This document shows, one piece after another, positions 11,710 through 25,658 of a stretch of 64,000 nt of DNA. The notes below the pieces were generated by a model. That model saw only the letters and a list, made by a program, of their open reading frames with translations, was not told the DNA's origin and searched no databases. The stretch covers positions 3,826,580-3,890,579 of the forward strand of contig CM018604.1 in assembly GCA_009192285.1 (NCBI GenBank). Direction: 5' to 3'. Numbering within the stretch: position 1 is the first letter of the stretch; each line of letters begins with the position of its first letter. Source of the stretch: Morchella semilibera. Lineage: Eukaryota; Ascomycota; Pezizomycetes; Pezizales; Morchellaceae. The position numbers and the translations under genes were made by a program.

Positions 11710-14700
11710 GCGCTCTCTACTTGAACCTCGACTGCTGCCATTGACTGATGCGTGCACGGTGGGAGGAGGTCGCTAATGAAAGGTGGTTTCGCTAGTTTGT
11801 ACAATAAAAACGTCTTTTTTCCTTTCGTTTTTAGTAAATAATGGTGTCAAAACCCTTTGTGTTAAAGAAATGGTTTTGGTATCTGTCTTCTGGGTCTGGT
11901 TGGAGAGTGGGCCTGGGGGTCTTCAACTCGCGCATACTGCGAGATCTAGTAGGGGGTTATGTGGTATAGCTACCGAGGACCGACAGAGCGGTATTCAAGA
12001 TGTTGCCAATAGTCTCCTGGAAGCGCCATTTATAACTCTCTCTCTCGTAGCTTCCTAGATGTTATCCCTCATAGGTGAGCCGGGAGCTCCGCTAATCGAC
12101 CCGGAGTTCTCGCTAATCTCCTGACAAGGTGTCTTGAAGCTTGTCTCACTATGATAGCTTAGTTTAAGTCTGACCTAGCATTTTCCTATTTGCTGGATAA
12201 AGATTCGGTCGCCTTGTTATACCGGCCTGGGTCCCTGATTCGACAGGCGTTCTGCACTCGCTTAGACAAAGAAAAAAAAGGAACTGAAAATGACAGAGAA
12301 TATGTGGGAATATGTGGCATAGTGTCGCTAGGCTTTGAGGTTGTGACGTCAGTAGCCGGTGTTCGGGCTAACTATATCCCGCTATACCAGACCAGGAATG
12401 GCGTAATGCACGACATTGAAATGTTGAGTTTTCTTTAAACACATGCACAAATGTACAATGAACCTCCGAATTTGCAATCATCTTAGGACAAGAGAATTAT
12501 GCCGACATCTGCCCTGCTAGAGAGGCAATTCGCCTTACACCGCCGAGATCTAGAAGGAGATGTATTGTGATAGGCAGTGTAGTAATTGGCAGCATAATTA
12601 CTAGATTTTCCTCTGGCCCTTATGTGTTTCTTCGGCGTGGGGCGCAGGTTTCAAAAGAGTGAGTACCTCACTGGCATCCTGTGCATGTAGTCTCAGATTA
12701 TTCCTTTTGGAATAGGGGTTTTTTTTTTAGCAATACCGAATTGTGTGGTGACCTAAATTGTACTAGAATGCCAGGAGACGGTTTATCTATGTATTTCACT
12801 GGTTATTGCAGCGCCCGAGACATAAGTCCCTTCGTTTCCTAGCTGGTATAATAAAAGCAGAAGATACTTAATTGGTATGCCAATGTGAAATACCTAGCCT
12901 ATAGGAATCATACATGTAGATACGATATAACGCTCTGATACCCTCTAAGCCGTCAGACAAATCCTAAAATGGAGTGTACTAACAGGCCTTTGTAATAGAA
13001 CCACCGCCAACCCTAGGCGTTGTTGCCCTGGATCCCGGTACGATTCGTGAGTGTCTATGCTACTTTCTAACAAATCAAGTATTCACATGTTATGGCAACA
13101 CCAACAATCTATTAGGCACCTTTCAGGGCCTTGAGGGAGGTATTCGATGCGGGCCTGTGGTATATGCTCTCACCACAAATCTAGCGGGCCTACGTGCGGT
13201 TGGATGCTTTTATATTTGATGTTAATTTACAGGAGCTCAAACGTTTTTACTTTGTGCTATTTTCCGTGTTGCCTGTAAATACTCGGCATTCCCAAATGTC
13301 GGCCTCCTCAAACCGGAAATGTGATAAATAAAGGCTAAATCCTTTGGGTGCTCCCGGCTCTCTCTCATTCTCAGCCCCCAGAAGCCCCACCGGGAGTAGG
13401 AGCCAAAAGACACATCACTTATACCCCTATTATCTACCGCTTTTCACCACTTCTGATCAGGTACGTATAACTGATATCAAAGGGGTAAAAACAAGTGGTG
13501 ATAGAGCCAATGGCCACAGGTGCAAGGCCCCCCTATGCCATGAGAGAAAAAAATCCTGGTGATGAAGGGAGATTAACGGTACGGTGGGTATAGTTTGTTG
13601 TGATTCTCTGCTGTGGCAGGCAGGCATCTATGCATGGGCATTGTAGTAACGAGCGTTGCGGGCCAAGGTGAAGCTTGGATCACCACACCTCACAACCACA
13701 GACACTTGAAGGAGCCTCAAATTTACCCCCCCCCCCCCACCACACAAAGAACCACAGCTGCCGACGAATGAAAAAATTCCTCGAGCACCTAATAGGATAC
13801 TACCGTCAGCACACCTAATAAGCAGTGTATCGGGGGCAGTGAGAGACCAGTCTCGGAAGTCAGACCTCCTTTACACTGAGGAATTCACCCCAGCGACCAG
13901 TCATCATGAGCCCGCCGGTATCCAAGGTACCTACACGTTTCAATGCGTACTCCGCTCGTCTCTAACCCTTCCTTAGTGCTACCACATATGTAATCTGTTC
14001 GCTGCTCGCTATCTAGGGGTCCTTTCAGATCAGTCTTAGGAGGTCTGCAACGGTGGACACAACATAGTACCCCTATCAGGTGCGTGTGTTATTCTAGGAA
14101 GCAATGGATCTCTCCAGGGTATGACCATAGGAGCACCCACTGTCAGTTCTCTATTACCTTTTCTCAGGGGACGCTGGACCCTTCCACTAATGTTTCTCAT
14201 ATATCAATCCACGATCAGGTCATGGAGCAATGGAAAGTACTGCACTTCCATATCTCGTAGTATGCACTGAGGCCCGTTCCGTCTATGCGCAGCAGATGCA
14301 TCCACTCGTGCGGTTGGCAAATAATTAGAGAGCTGCTCTGATCCTGTAAGTGCAGCCGTCACCTCGTCTTTTCCTGCGGAGCTACTTGTCATCTAGTTCC
14401 CACCATGCCCTATGGTAGAAAAGGAAGAACAGGAGTATTCGATAAAAAGGCTTCACCACCCATCCTCCAGACCCTACGTACACGAACCACGGTTACTGCA
14501 CGCATCCAATATGACAACACGGGGTAGCAAGAACAAGATTATTTGGCATTTATTTTTATTACAGAAAGCCGTTGGAAGTAGCGCTAGACGAACTCAACCA
14601 ACTGGCAGCGTGCCGGTAAAGTGATGTCAGCGGCCCAATTGCGGCCGCAACTTGAGAAACAAAAAAGGAAGCATCCAGCTGCAAGGAACTTCACAAGAAA

Positions 14701-17700
14701 GAGTACCATAACTCGAAAAAAGCAAAGGCAATATCAGCGTCACCATAGGGACCGCCATCAGTGCAGATGGCATGGGTTAGGAAATATCTAGCTACAAATA
14801 ACGACAAAATACTGGAACAGGCCGTATTACGACTTTTTTCCTTCAAGCCTTAAATAACAAACAAATGCTGAGCAAAATGAACATCACTTATGTTAGAACC
14901 CCCCTGCACCTCCTCCCGCGATGCTACGATCAAAGCCAACACGTTGACAATGAAGACACTAATGCGCTATTTAGGTATTCCAAACCAAGAATCATCGTTT
15001 AGAGCTATCCCTTTTTGTCTAATAAGAGCTTCTGAGCCGCAGGTGGCCCTTTTGAGCTTTGTGGGCCCTCATGCGGGGTTGGGTGAACGAGTATTAGTTT
15101 TTGTCGACTACTCTATTGCTACCTGGTCGCATGAAGTCAAATATGACTTTAGGAGGAGCTGATAAGGGGACTCAGATAAGCACTTAAGATGCTCTACCAA
15201 GAGCCATAATGTGTTTCGAGTTACGGAATTAAAAAAAAAAGAAAGGAGTGTGTAAAGCATCATCCGTCACTCGGCTGCCGTTCATCACCGATTATTGAAT
15301 CTTACCGAGAAAAGAGAGGCGCTGTGATTGCTATAGGAAGATAATATCCCACCTTAGGGAATACGCTCGACTTGCTGAACTAGGTATCTCTAATTGTCGG
15401 ACGTCCTTATTCGTCCGGTACAATCAGTTTGGGTCAGCGGGAAAGGTTTTACCACCTTACAGATCTTCCGGTACCTTCTCTCTCAAACTCCTCCATCCTA
15501 CCGCCGCCCAGCTTCCAAGTACAAAATTTAGTTAAACCACCAAGTATGGCAGATACTCCACTGAGGGTCTAAAAAATTGGGGTCACATCCTATCACTCGA
15601 TGGTGCTGCCCTATACGATTTGAATGTATGGAATTATTTATTGGTTTACTTATACTTCATACGTACATGCATAAAGGCCGTAGGCTATAGCGGTCGCCCT
15701 CCCCTCTTTCCCCGGGGGTGGCGTCATTTTCCTAGTAGATAAAAAAGAAAGTAAAATTGAAAATGAGTAAGAAAAATTAAAAACAACACGGTCTATTTCC
15801 TTGACGCTGGCCGCCAGTGTGGCACGCTCATTGCATCGAGCTCCATCATTCGCTAGACAGGCATCTCCTCCTTGTCGCTCTTAGGCAATTTACTTTTTTT
15901 CTTTTCCAGTCCGCCCCGCTGAATAAACTAAGGTTTCGTGAGTTGGCTTGTCCCAGGCATGGGATAGTGATGGTTTATACCTTATCCCCCACACTTCCTT
16001 ATGATACCCTAATCCCCACTCTCGCCTGTTCCATCCATAGTGATCAACCTTAAGGGCAGGCAATCAAGACAGGGAAAAGTACATTAGTCGCACAATTTTC
16101 AGTCCCGATGGTCGGTCGACAATGGCCGGAGCTTAGCAAGCATTTATTTATATATAGCTAGCTAAAGTTTCGGTGACCGGATAACCAGAGCCCAAGACGT
16201 AGAGAGTGGGATATTTACTAATCATTGGGGTATTTCTCCGAGTACCATACTTATGATCCTTTTGGTAGCAACAGTCCTTGGCATGTGTTAATAGATATTG
16301 AAATCATATGATATCACTCTCTCACCTGATTAAATGATTTTGGGAAACACAGGTCAACAACCACGACATGATCAGATATACAGCCACAATATGGAATAAA
16401 AAGGCATCTATTTCTACCCGTAGTTAATCCGTATCTCTACGTCAATCCTAATATGGTTCATAATTGTCTAAATATTCTCCACGAACCGCGTAGTCATACG
16501 TTATGACACGTCACATACCATACACGGTTACCCACCCCGCGATGTAGCCTAGGTGTCTGTAGAGGAGAGGCTGGTTAGCTGGCTTCCTGCGTAGCTCGAT
16601 TGTTGGGTGCGATCCTGAATCACGAGTTTTGCGTTCATATTGATATTGGGGCCTGTCAAAGTGGTTCGCCTTCGTGTGCCATGCAAAGAATATTGGGGAA
16701 CTTCGTTTATGAGACCACAACGATGCCGCGAATCGAGAATGTGGCGGCGGGTGGCGGTGGGTGGTGTAATATGTGCTATTAGTATGTATGCTATGAGGTC
16801 AACACAGTAATCAGTTTATGTGTTTGACAAAGAATACGTCCTAAGCCCATAGGCTACTGCCGCTCACAAGGCGGTGACCACGTTAGCTAGCCACACGAGC
16901 CATGCTATAGATCCATTAACCTCCTCTCCCAGCACACACCAAATCCCTAAAAAAGGAGGTCACAACCCTCCGTCGATGCAGGGGAGGTTTGCTCTGTCAA
17001 CGGCCAATTGAAAGAAAGGGATGCATTGCCGTCTTCTGGGCTAGTGTCAGCAGGCTGTGAGAATATATGCCACGTGAAGGTGAAGGTTGGCAGGATCGAC
17101 TTATGTAGTGGGGTTCTTGGATGTAGTATACCAAATGTGTGGACAACATACCGTGTGGGGTCAAAAGGTGCGGGTGAGTTTGGTTGACCCCCCTCAACTG
17201 GGATAGTTTTGACATCCATGGGCCGGATCCGCTGCCTCATGTAGACCAGTCCTGGACTCTTATTACACGCCCCACAGAGCACACTATAAGGTGCCAAGAC
17301 AGTTCTACACGACGCACGGACCCAGCCGCTCCCCAGACATGACGCAGACCTTTCGAGTGTCACAGGATGCTAGCCTTCAGTGATTGGTTAGTATAGCTTT
17401 GAGAAACACACGGTGGGACGCGTTTCCTAACTCACCTTTTGGACTAGCCTCTTCCCACCGTTGTAGTTTCGAAACTGGGTCATGCATTTCAAGCCCCTGG
17501 CGGCAATATCTCACGTCTCTGACATGTGTGCTCATACAAGATGAGGAACAGGTGGCGGTGTGGCCTTCTTGTTGGTCGCTTCCCCTTGGTACCTTTTTGG
17601 CTCTTGTTTTTAGAAGAGAACCGCCACCCTCTCCCCAGCGGTTGGGGGACACGAACAACGCAATGTAAGTGGGAGGGCGGCGGGGTCGATTGGGGTAGAT

Positions 17701-20700
17701 CCGTTACGCTCTGCTGGTGGACGCTAGACTAGACTCCGGGAATGTTTTCGAAGTGTTACCCCGGTGGTAGAGGGTATTGGTGGTTGAAATGCAGTGGTTT
17801 GGTGAGGAGTTGGTTTAGTAGACATTAGGTGGGGGTTCTTGCTGGAGAAAAAAAGTTTTTTGGGCTGTCGCCTGACCTCGCGTGTCCCCTTCCCCTAATT
17901 GCGGCTCTGCATGGCATATAGTAAAACCACACGAACCGGACAAGGTACCTAAAGAGAAAAGCGGAGAAACATACCTAGAGGACATGTCATGGACAACAAG
18001 CTACTGGATACAGTGCCAGAAAAGCGAGAGTATTTAGTACCTTATCTGCCTGAATACCATGACACTCAAGTATTGCTACAGAATCGCTATGATATAATGA
18101 CCGAAATTCAAATTTAATTAAGAGGTTTTTCACGATATTGCTGTGGTATCTATTACATCCCCTTTTTGGTACTATTTTCCTTGCTGGTTGATCTACTTTC
18201 ATTTGCAAACGCACGAACCAATGTGCGAGCCTAGAAGAATCTTTGCAAAATGCCACTACGTTCAACACAAACTCCCTACCTTGCTCTAAAAGTGTGCCTA
18301 AGCTAGCTAGAGCCGCTAGTAAGAGGGAGTGATGGGTTTTTTTGCCAGATCCCTCGCAAAACAGACGACACCGCCAATTCGATCTCTCTGCCTATTGCCT
18401 GTCCCTGACAAACAAGTGTATTACTACTACATGGACCAGGCTCCGAGGAAAAGCACCCTAGAAAGGTAAACCATTCCAAAGGAGTGCGCAAATGCGAAAC
18501 GCGGGTATCCTCGCGTAGTTGAATTAACCTTGCTCCAAATATTAGATCGGTCATTCCGTCGTACAGTCCCACATAACCCAAAAAAGGGGGCTAGCTCTTT
18601 ATCCACCTGCCGGCCATAAAAGGGTTATTTCCAGTGTGTACCCCCTGGCTATGCAGATGAGTGGAGGACTAATTTTTACGGGTTGTGCCCCCGCTTTCCC
18701 ATCCCCTCCTTCACATGCATCTTCATCGTATGAAGTCAGAATCCTGGAAACCATGATAGCGAGGTAGTAATTTGGAGCGAATATCTTCGCTATGTGTGTG
18801 GTATTGGGTAAAAAACCACGGTGTTGAAGGGGAGGATAACACATGCCAACCGATTCTGCACTGTAGATGTCACTGCTTGGCCGGCCGGAACATGGATAAC
18901 GAGATACCCACCGCTGGGAATAGACTCCCCCTCATGTAGCACCTCCCAGTGCATCATACGTGCATCCACTACACTAACAGCCAACCGCACAAGATACCCC
19001 ACCAATGTGAAATGAGCCTAGATGTAGGTAAGAAACTAGTCCCCGGAGCAATCTTCATACTCCCGGTCCCAGGGGTCCTCGTCGAAAGATGATATCCGTG
19101 CCAACCGCCGAGCCGGGCAACAAACGTGCAGACCAGTGTTCATGTGTTTCATATCCCTTGATATTTTTCTGGGTAACGTTTCTCGAAATAAAGACCTGGA
19201 CTTAAATATTGTTCAAAGATTAGCAGACTTTCCTCCCCAACTCAATGGATAGAACTATTTAGAAACGATCGCAGAGTCAATGGGATGTTGTAACTGCGGA
19301 TGCTAAATGCTAAGTAGCTCATATGAATAAGCTCTCAGATGAACTTCCCGAGGTTTTTGTGGGGGGATTATTGGGCTGTGCGGCTCCCATCCCCCTCTTT
19401 CTGCCTGCCGTAGTAGTTCGTCCACACCGAGGAGCCCGAGAGACTGGCTCTAAGCTCTGTATCCCCACCTTCTTGTAGGTACCGACATTATCTGCTTTCG
19501 AGGGCGAGAAGCTATTCAAGGTGTTATCGCTCCAAATTCCCGGAATCCCTGGAACGGATCGCGGAGGTGCAAGCAGAGGAAGCGGGCTTTCATCTGCACC
19601 CGTGATGTGCAAAGGTTGAGGATTATAAAAGAGAATGAGGGTCGAGGAAAGTTACGAGCTATATGAACTTGTTAGTACTTGCGGAACAGCTCGAGTAGCG
19701 CAGCTTCTTTTGAACGTACCTTTGGCTACCAGGCACATCCTAATGCCTAGTAGGGGGGTCGAAGGTGCATATTTGCCTCGGGAATTCCCGACATGTAGAT
19801 TTGTATTGGAGAAAGAACTGCCGAGCTTAGAAAGCCAATGGGAAAGATGATGTAAACATGAGCGAGGGCTATGGCCACGAGAGCACGAGGGTACGTTCTG
19901 TCTCGGTTTCCCAAGATCCCTGCCGAGGCGGTTGCTGCTTAGCGTTGAGAACATTAGTATCTCTGAGTAGCTCTAGGTATGGGATGGGAGGTTTAGCAAA
20001 GGAGATCCGTCCTCTGCGAGCCGACATACCATTAAAACATATTGCCGTAGAGCCTCTGTCCCAGAGATATCATACTACACCGCACTCCTCTTCGTCAGGA
20101 GGTCAATCATGCATGAGGCTAAAGTCCCTCTGTAAGATTTCTGCTGGTCTTGCAGGGGTAGCCCCTCGCATGCTCCAGCATCCCTCTACAGATAGACACC
20201 ACCCTCGGACGACTGACCTCATCTTAGGAAGCGTGGTGGGTGCGGTTTCGTAATATATGGTCTCCTCTGCACGTGTGTGTCTGTTGCTGTGGCGGGAGCT
20301 ACGCTTTGCGGTGTGCTGGGGTTGACGCGGATGGAAGGTAGTAAAAAGGTTATGGGGAGAGAGCGCGGCGGGACTCCGGGGAGGTGGTGCTCCTGCGGCT
20401 GTGGAAGACTGTCCAGGGACGGTTGTGGGTGGTGTTTTGTGGAAGGACTCTATGTGTGATCGTGTGGGAAGTGTTGTAGCGAGCCCTAAGGCCCAGAGCT
20501 ACACATTCTTCGCGCAACACCCCCAGCAAATGCATAGGTTGGGGGGCATAGATGTGCGGTAAGGAATGTTCTACCGCTGCTCGATGGTTGTTGGGGTAGT
20601 AATGTGATTTGTGGTGGTAGAGGTCCAGGATTCATAGGTGTCCTAGCGGCGGGGGGCGTTGCCAAGCTTTTACCCAAGTTCTGGAGGTTGCATAGGTGGG

Positions 20701-22176
20701 TAGAAGCTTTCGAGTTTGTTGAGCAACGGTCGAGTGAGGTTCTGCTTGGTACACGAAGTGCGTGTGGTGCATCCGTCAGAGACAGTGTTGCAACGGACAA
20801 AAAAAAAAGAGAAGCAACACAACTATCGACGACCTATATATTACACGTTAAAAACATTCAGAAAGAAAGCTGGTATGGACTTGTAACTTGCGCAAGAGAA
20901 AATAACCATCCTTCGCAGAGGTAACGTATTACACCAGGAAAGGGATCGTCACCGGGAAGGCAATGGAGGGTGACAGCGAGATGATCCAAAGTTGCCGGAG
21001 AAAATTGACTTAGTATACAATTACAGAAACAAGTAGCCACAATGGTTAACTAGATGTCCCCCAGCTACCTTTGGCATGATCTACCTCTCTCTAGACTCTA
21101 GTGAGCCGTGTGTTGCTTTGGAAAGGACTGTGACTTGCTTTTTGGGTAAAGCTTTATCGACTTTGTTTATTTCCATTATATGACCCCAGGACCCAGAAAG
21201 GACAGCGCGCCTGACTCCCGCACATCCCTGACTTCGTGTGTTATATTTTGATGCCCTTGTGGGCTTCCGTTGCTTTACTGGTGAAGATCGCTTTCTTGGT
21301 GAAATACGTTACAGCACTACTTTCCCTCGCTTCTTTACCCTTGAGCCCCGAGTACGTTTCTAATTCTTCTGGGATTACAAGTTGGTTTGGAAAATATATT
21401 CCATCGACTCGGATGCAAGTGCTCCCGCCCGGGGGGTCTGCGAGAGCTATTGGAGCCGGGGCTCTCATGCATTGGTAAGTATATAGGCCCCCCAGTCTGC
21501 GATTGCAGCCTTCTGCTGCCATTTTTACCTGCAGCGTTGATCTTTTCTGCTCCCGCGGGCGGCGTCATGGGGTATCACTCGCTTGCCTAACTCCGAGTTG
21601 GTTTATTTTTTTCTTTTCTTTTTTTTTCTTTCTTGTTTCATTCGATCATTAGCCCCGGGTTGGGTCGACGCGCGACTCAATCTTATCATAGCACTTGGAT
21701 TCAACATGTATTCTAGGAACCTTTCATGAAAGATAATTGCACGATTTATTGATCACATTCCCTACATTCCTTTAGTTCAGAGTTTCTCTGCTTATTCCAA
21801 AATAAGTCCATCGTATTATGGCATACCAATCATTTGTCACCGCCGCCGAGAAGGACCCCTGACCGCATCGAGTAGTACCCCATCCTGTAATGCGCAGCAC
21901 AAGCAGGCGCATTCGAGTCTGCACCCCCCAGAGGTAAATATCCTGCTGTAATGTTCCCCCCCAAAGTCTCTAACCACTTTATCACCATCCCCACATCTGG
22001 ACACTGCTATCACAACCATCATCAGCCACCGCAAGTAGAGTATAATATATCAAGAGAGGACCTGCTGGTACCAGCAGGGCTGTGCATATCTTGTTTGGGT
22101 CCGGATTTTCGCCTCGTTTCCTCGTGCTCCTGTCGCCTTTTAAACTCTTCTGAAACACTATCGAGTATCGCCAAAG
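11710..22176. other. Long gene-poor stretch
   Basis: In more than 10 kb I find no ORF I can defend. The longest frames (for example 16947-17363 minus and 19858-20253 plus) lack splice support or sensible composition. A possible two-exon membrane-protein fragment lies at 21251-21600: a hydrophobic N-terminus, then a gtaagt donor at 21476 and a ctgcag acceptor near 21535. Its second exon runs into T-rich low complexity. Homopolymer C occurs near 13727. The interval is probably decayed repeats. Confidence 0.45.
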
Positions 22177-24620
22177 ATGTCGCAGCACGATTTTATTCCC
22201 GTCCTATCATCGAACGCGTCCAGGAACGGCAATTATAGGAAGCAATTGGAGTTTATTTGTCCGCCGTCTACGAATGGGGCATATCCAGCTATGTCGAGAG
22301 AAAACGTTGCGGAGCCCCCCACACCAGTTGATAATAGCGACCCATCCACCAGGGCGGACGAAGCTCCCCAAGACCTAGCTACCAGCTGTTTGATGCTACA
22401 AGGCGAATCCCTTCCCATGACAGAGGCGAATAACAATTGCAGTCGCCCACCAGTTGTTGATGAAGATACAGTATGTGCTGATATGCTTTCCGTTTCTGAT
22501 ATCATTTGCTTATAACATTGAAGCAGTTGAAGCCTGGGAGAAGCGCTACCCCGACGGATGAGGATGAGGAGTCAGATGAAGAAAGAGTTAAACCACGTGC
22601 AGTTATCCAGACCGCGTCAGCACCCACCAAAAAGCCACGTCGTCCTTCGCCAATGGAAAATGTAAGCTTCCTAACCCTATTCTTATCGGAGGAATGACCT
22701 AACGCCAGCATGTTAGCCCGAAATGTATCGAAAATGGAATCCGCTCGCCCGCACAGCAGATAAACGCCGTCCGGGAAAATTGATGTCAAGGGTTGGTCCT
22801 GAGGAAATGAGTAAGGAAATGTCAACTGAACTACTCACCCCAAGCGTAAGTAGATCTCTAGTACCTTGAGTAAGATATGCCTATACTAAACGCTATTAGA
22901 CGCCTGACGTTTGTAATGAGTCTAAGGAAGGTGAGGGAGAAAATAGCGGAGATGGTCAGGATAGGAAGAGTGGGGATCAAGAGGGCCATATGAATGAAGT
23001 TGGTTCTGTAGATATGCCTCAAGTAGTGAGTGTGTCGGAAAACACAAATTAGTGTTTCTATGTTGATAAATGTATGTTTAGTACAATTTTAACACAGTGT
23101 CACAACGATACATTCCACTTGATAATAGGGTTTCTTATGAGGCTTCCAGAAGTGCTGTTTACAAGTATCCTGGCGCAATGTATGGTGTGAATCCGCCCAT
23201 GCATGAGAGAGTGGTATGTCTATTCGTGATTGGATAAAAGTATTTCCTGCTAATAGGGTATGAATAGCCTACCAATACCGGGTCCAGAATTTCCCAAAGG
23301 GACCAGGACGACGTGGATATGAACGAAAGGAAGGATCTTTCCACCCCAGCCCACGGTCAGCAAGAAAACCATAACGATCCGTCACCCGATTCCACAACCT
23401 CGATGAACCAGCAACAAAGAACTAAAGGGATCCTCCTTCACCTCCGAATGGAACCCGCTCCGCCCTGTCCGCTGGCAACACCACAAACAGCCCTCGTACA
23501 GCAGCTGCCCCCCGCAATAAGACCTCTCCATATATGAGCAATCGTGAGGCAAAATGCCTGGACGGGCAAATCATCACCGCGATACCGGGCAACAAAAATG
23601 ATCCCCTTTCACCGGGCGGCTGGACCGGGCTCGAACTTAGGGGTTCGGACGCGCAGGTTTGTATCCCCTAATCTTAGTTGACTGTACCAATTAGCTAACG
23701 TAACCGAAGCCTGGACGGCCCCCTTCGTCGCGCACATATGTTTCCTCGCAGTACAATACATGCACTGCTGAAGAAACCGACGAAGGGAGTTTAGTACCCT
23801 TCATTAGGTTGGGCGACGCCAGGATAGCCTACGTACGTATTTGGACATCCTTTATAAACTGGGGATCTGATCTAATACTGTAACAGAAGGTTGTCCACCA
23901 GCGGGACGTTCCAGCAGGGAGTGTCGCCGAGGTGCAGAGCATGCGGGTCCTCCCTAACGCTGCTGTTCGGGTTTCCGAGAATACCCAGGTATGTATTCCG
24001 GAAAATATCTATAGGCATCAGCTAATCATCAGTGATAGCGGCATCTCTCCCAGCAGGCAGAGGTTGTTCAAACCTCGAACCGCACCGTATGTCTCCGGGC
24101 TCCTGAACTAGTCAATATACATACTAACGATCAAAAGGCTATTCTCCCCGAGTGCAGTGGGGCCGGGGACGTTTCCGAGCGCCCGTAGTAGCAGGGCCTT
24201 GGTGTCCCTCGCGGGATAGGACCCCCGGGAAAGACCAGGTCGGGACACGAAATGGGGGCCGTGGCAACCCCAGGTTCAGGGTACTGGATAGTGCTCTGGA
24301 CCAGAGAGAGGGGGATGGCTCTATAGTAACTGTCCCCCGTCTTTCAAGGTACATTTGGTTTACCAAATGTACCTAATGATTTAACTTTTTAGTCCCAATC
24401 TAGTTTCTTGAACAATGTGACCGGTAAAGGGATGAAGCCAATAAACATCCAGAGTGACCAGTCAGACCGTCCCAGAGGCAGTCAGTCTACCTGCTTACTT
24501 GTAGATCCAGTCGATGACAGTAGAGAGCTAGTAGGCACACCTTGCCACATTTTCTTGGTGACACTTGGTAGGGACTTGGGTACCTGCACTAATGCAGGGG
24601 ACGTAATTACAACCTTTTGA
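22177..24620 (+). CDS. Disordered nuclear-type protein, 11 exons, one apparent frameshift
   Basis: Exons: 22177-22470, 22524-22661, 22717-22845, 22900-23025, 23082-23213, 23268-23656, 23710-23832, 23887-23988, 24057-24086, 24158-24325, 24393-24620. All ten introns are phase 0 and 51-71 bases long, with donors such as gtatgt, gtaagc, gtaagt, gtgagt and gtacgt. The product would be about 619 residues, rich in Ser, Pro, Glu, Asp and Lys. It has an acidic TDEDEESDEE stretch followed by a basic KKPRR nuclear-localisation-like motif, and an Arg/Gly-rich exon 10. No catalytic domain is visible. The frame changes once inside exon 6, near the ggg at 23427-23429, consistent with one missing base: either a read error or a disabling mutation. 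The donor of exon 10 (gtaact) is the weakest call. Function unknown. Confidence 0.62.
24347..24374. repeat. Perfect 12-bp hairpin inside the last intron
   Basis: The arms aggtacatttgg and ccaaatgtacct are exact complements around the 4-base loop ttta. The hairpin sits inside the intron before the final exon of the 22.2-24.6 kb gene and contains a potential alternative donor (gtacat at 24349). A fold in the transcript could hide that donor and favour gtaact at 24326. This is inference. Confidence 0.8.
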
Positions 24621-25658
24621 ACCCCACGAGGAACGCTCTCATTCCATGGTATGATAATCGTAGTCTTGAGCGGTATCCGTTTCCGATGTCTAACGTCAGG
24701 TGGGAATCGCGCGAACAGTATTCTAGCCTATCATCTTGTAAAGTACGTATGACGACCCTTAGGTGCTATTAGGTGGTATATAATCTTTATCTTTATTGAC
24801 TCTAGCAGCGCAGGGAAACGAGCTAGTTATGAATCAAAATCCAACCTAGGAGATTCGGTGGGTAATATATATGTAGTAAAGTATAGTTAGGGGGAAGGCA
24901 TCTGTTCATGAGTCTTTGATTCGTTTTCTGATTTTCCCTTGCGGAGTAAAACGGAGCTTGATTCATTTAGTAGAGTGAGAATATCAGGACCTCTATTCTG
25001 GTGCCTTGGTGCCCAAATGAATCTACCTTTACCTTTTTTATAACTTCCGGAAATGTTCCTGAAAGTTTTATTTTGTGTTTTTATTTTTGGCAGAGTGAGG
25101 GCGGAGGGGAGGAAAGCAGGCCCACTCCAGAGGGGAGAGGGTCATCACCATAGCCTAAAGGCTGGATATGATTAATGAAGAAAACAAAAAAAAACCGTTC
25201 CTGAAACATGAGGCATCACTCGATCGTTTAAATCATGGTAGTTAATATGCCGACGGGTCAAGACCTCTTATTCTGCGAGCCGGCGCCATGTCAGAGCACA
25301 GCCAGGCCATATCAGTTCCGCCATACAGCCCAGAAAGTAACGCCCCTCCAATTCAGGGCAAAAGGTGACAGACTTACCTTTTGTGTAGGTCCGCAGGAAA
25401 GTACGCGCCAAGAGGTTACATCTGTGGCAAGGGGAGAGCAGGAAGAAAACAAAAATGAACGCTTAGCCAAGCCCCACAAAGATCAGATACACAATTGGTG
25501 TGTAAACTATCGTTCTTTACGTTCTTTCTCGATTGCTCCCCGCGTTCATTCACACCTAACGCACGAGAGAATCGAAACACCCACAAAAGAACTAAAACAG
25601 GTTGGTACCCCCCCAAAAAAACGCAACCCAGACAAACACCAACAAGAGCTGAAAAAAA
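24621..25658. other. Intergenic region and leader of the next gene
   Basis: No coding signal is seen. The last ~200 bases before ATG 25659 are rich in A and C and poor in G, like the leaders of other genes in the window. Confidence 0.5.

Noticed and set aside
16947-17363. 138-codon minus-strand frame starting with ATG
   Set aside because: Composition is ordinary and no neighbour, splice or motif supports it. It could be real, but I cannot tell it from chance.
19858-20253. 131-codon frame with gtacgt after 11 codons
   Set aside because: Splicing at that donor leads to an immediate stop with every nearby acceptor, and the unspliced frame has no supporting feature.
20486-20924. Overlapping open frames on both strands
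   Set aside because: Both strands are open for ~100 codons with no distinguishing evidence.
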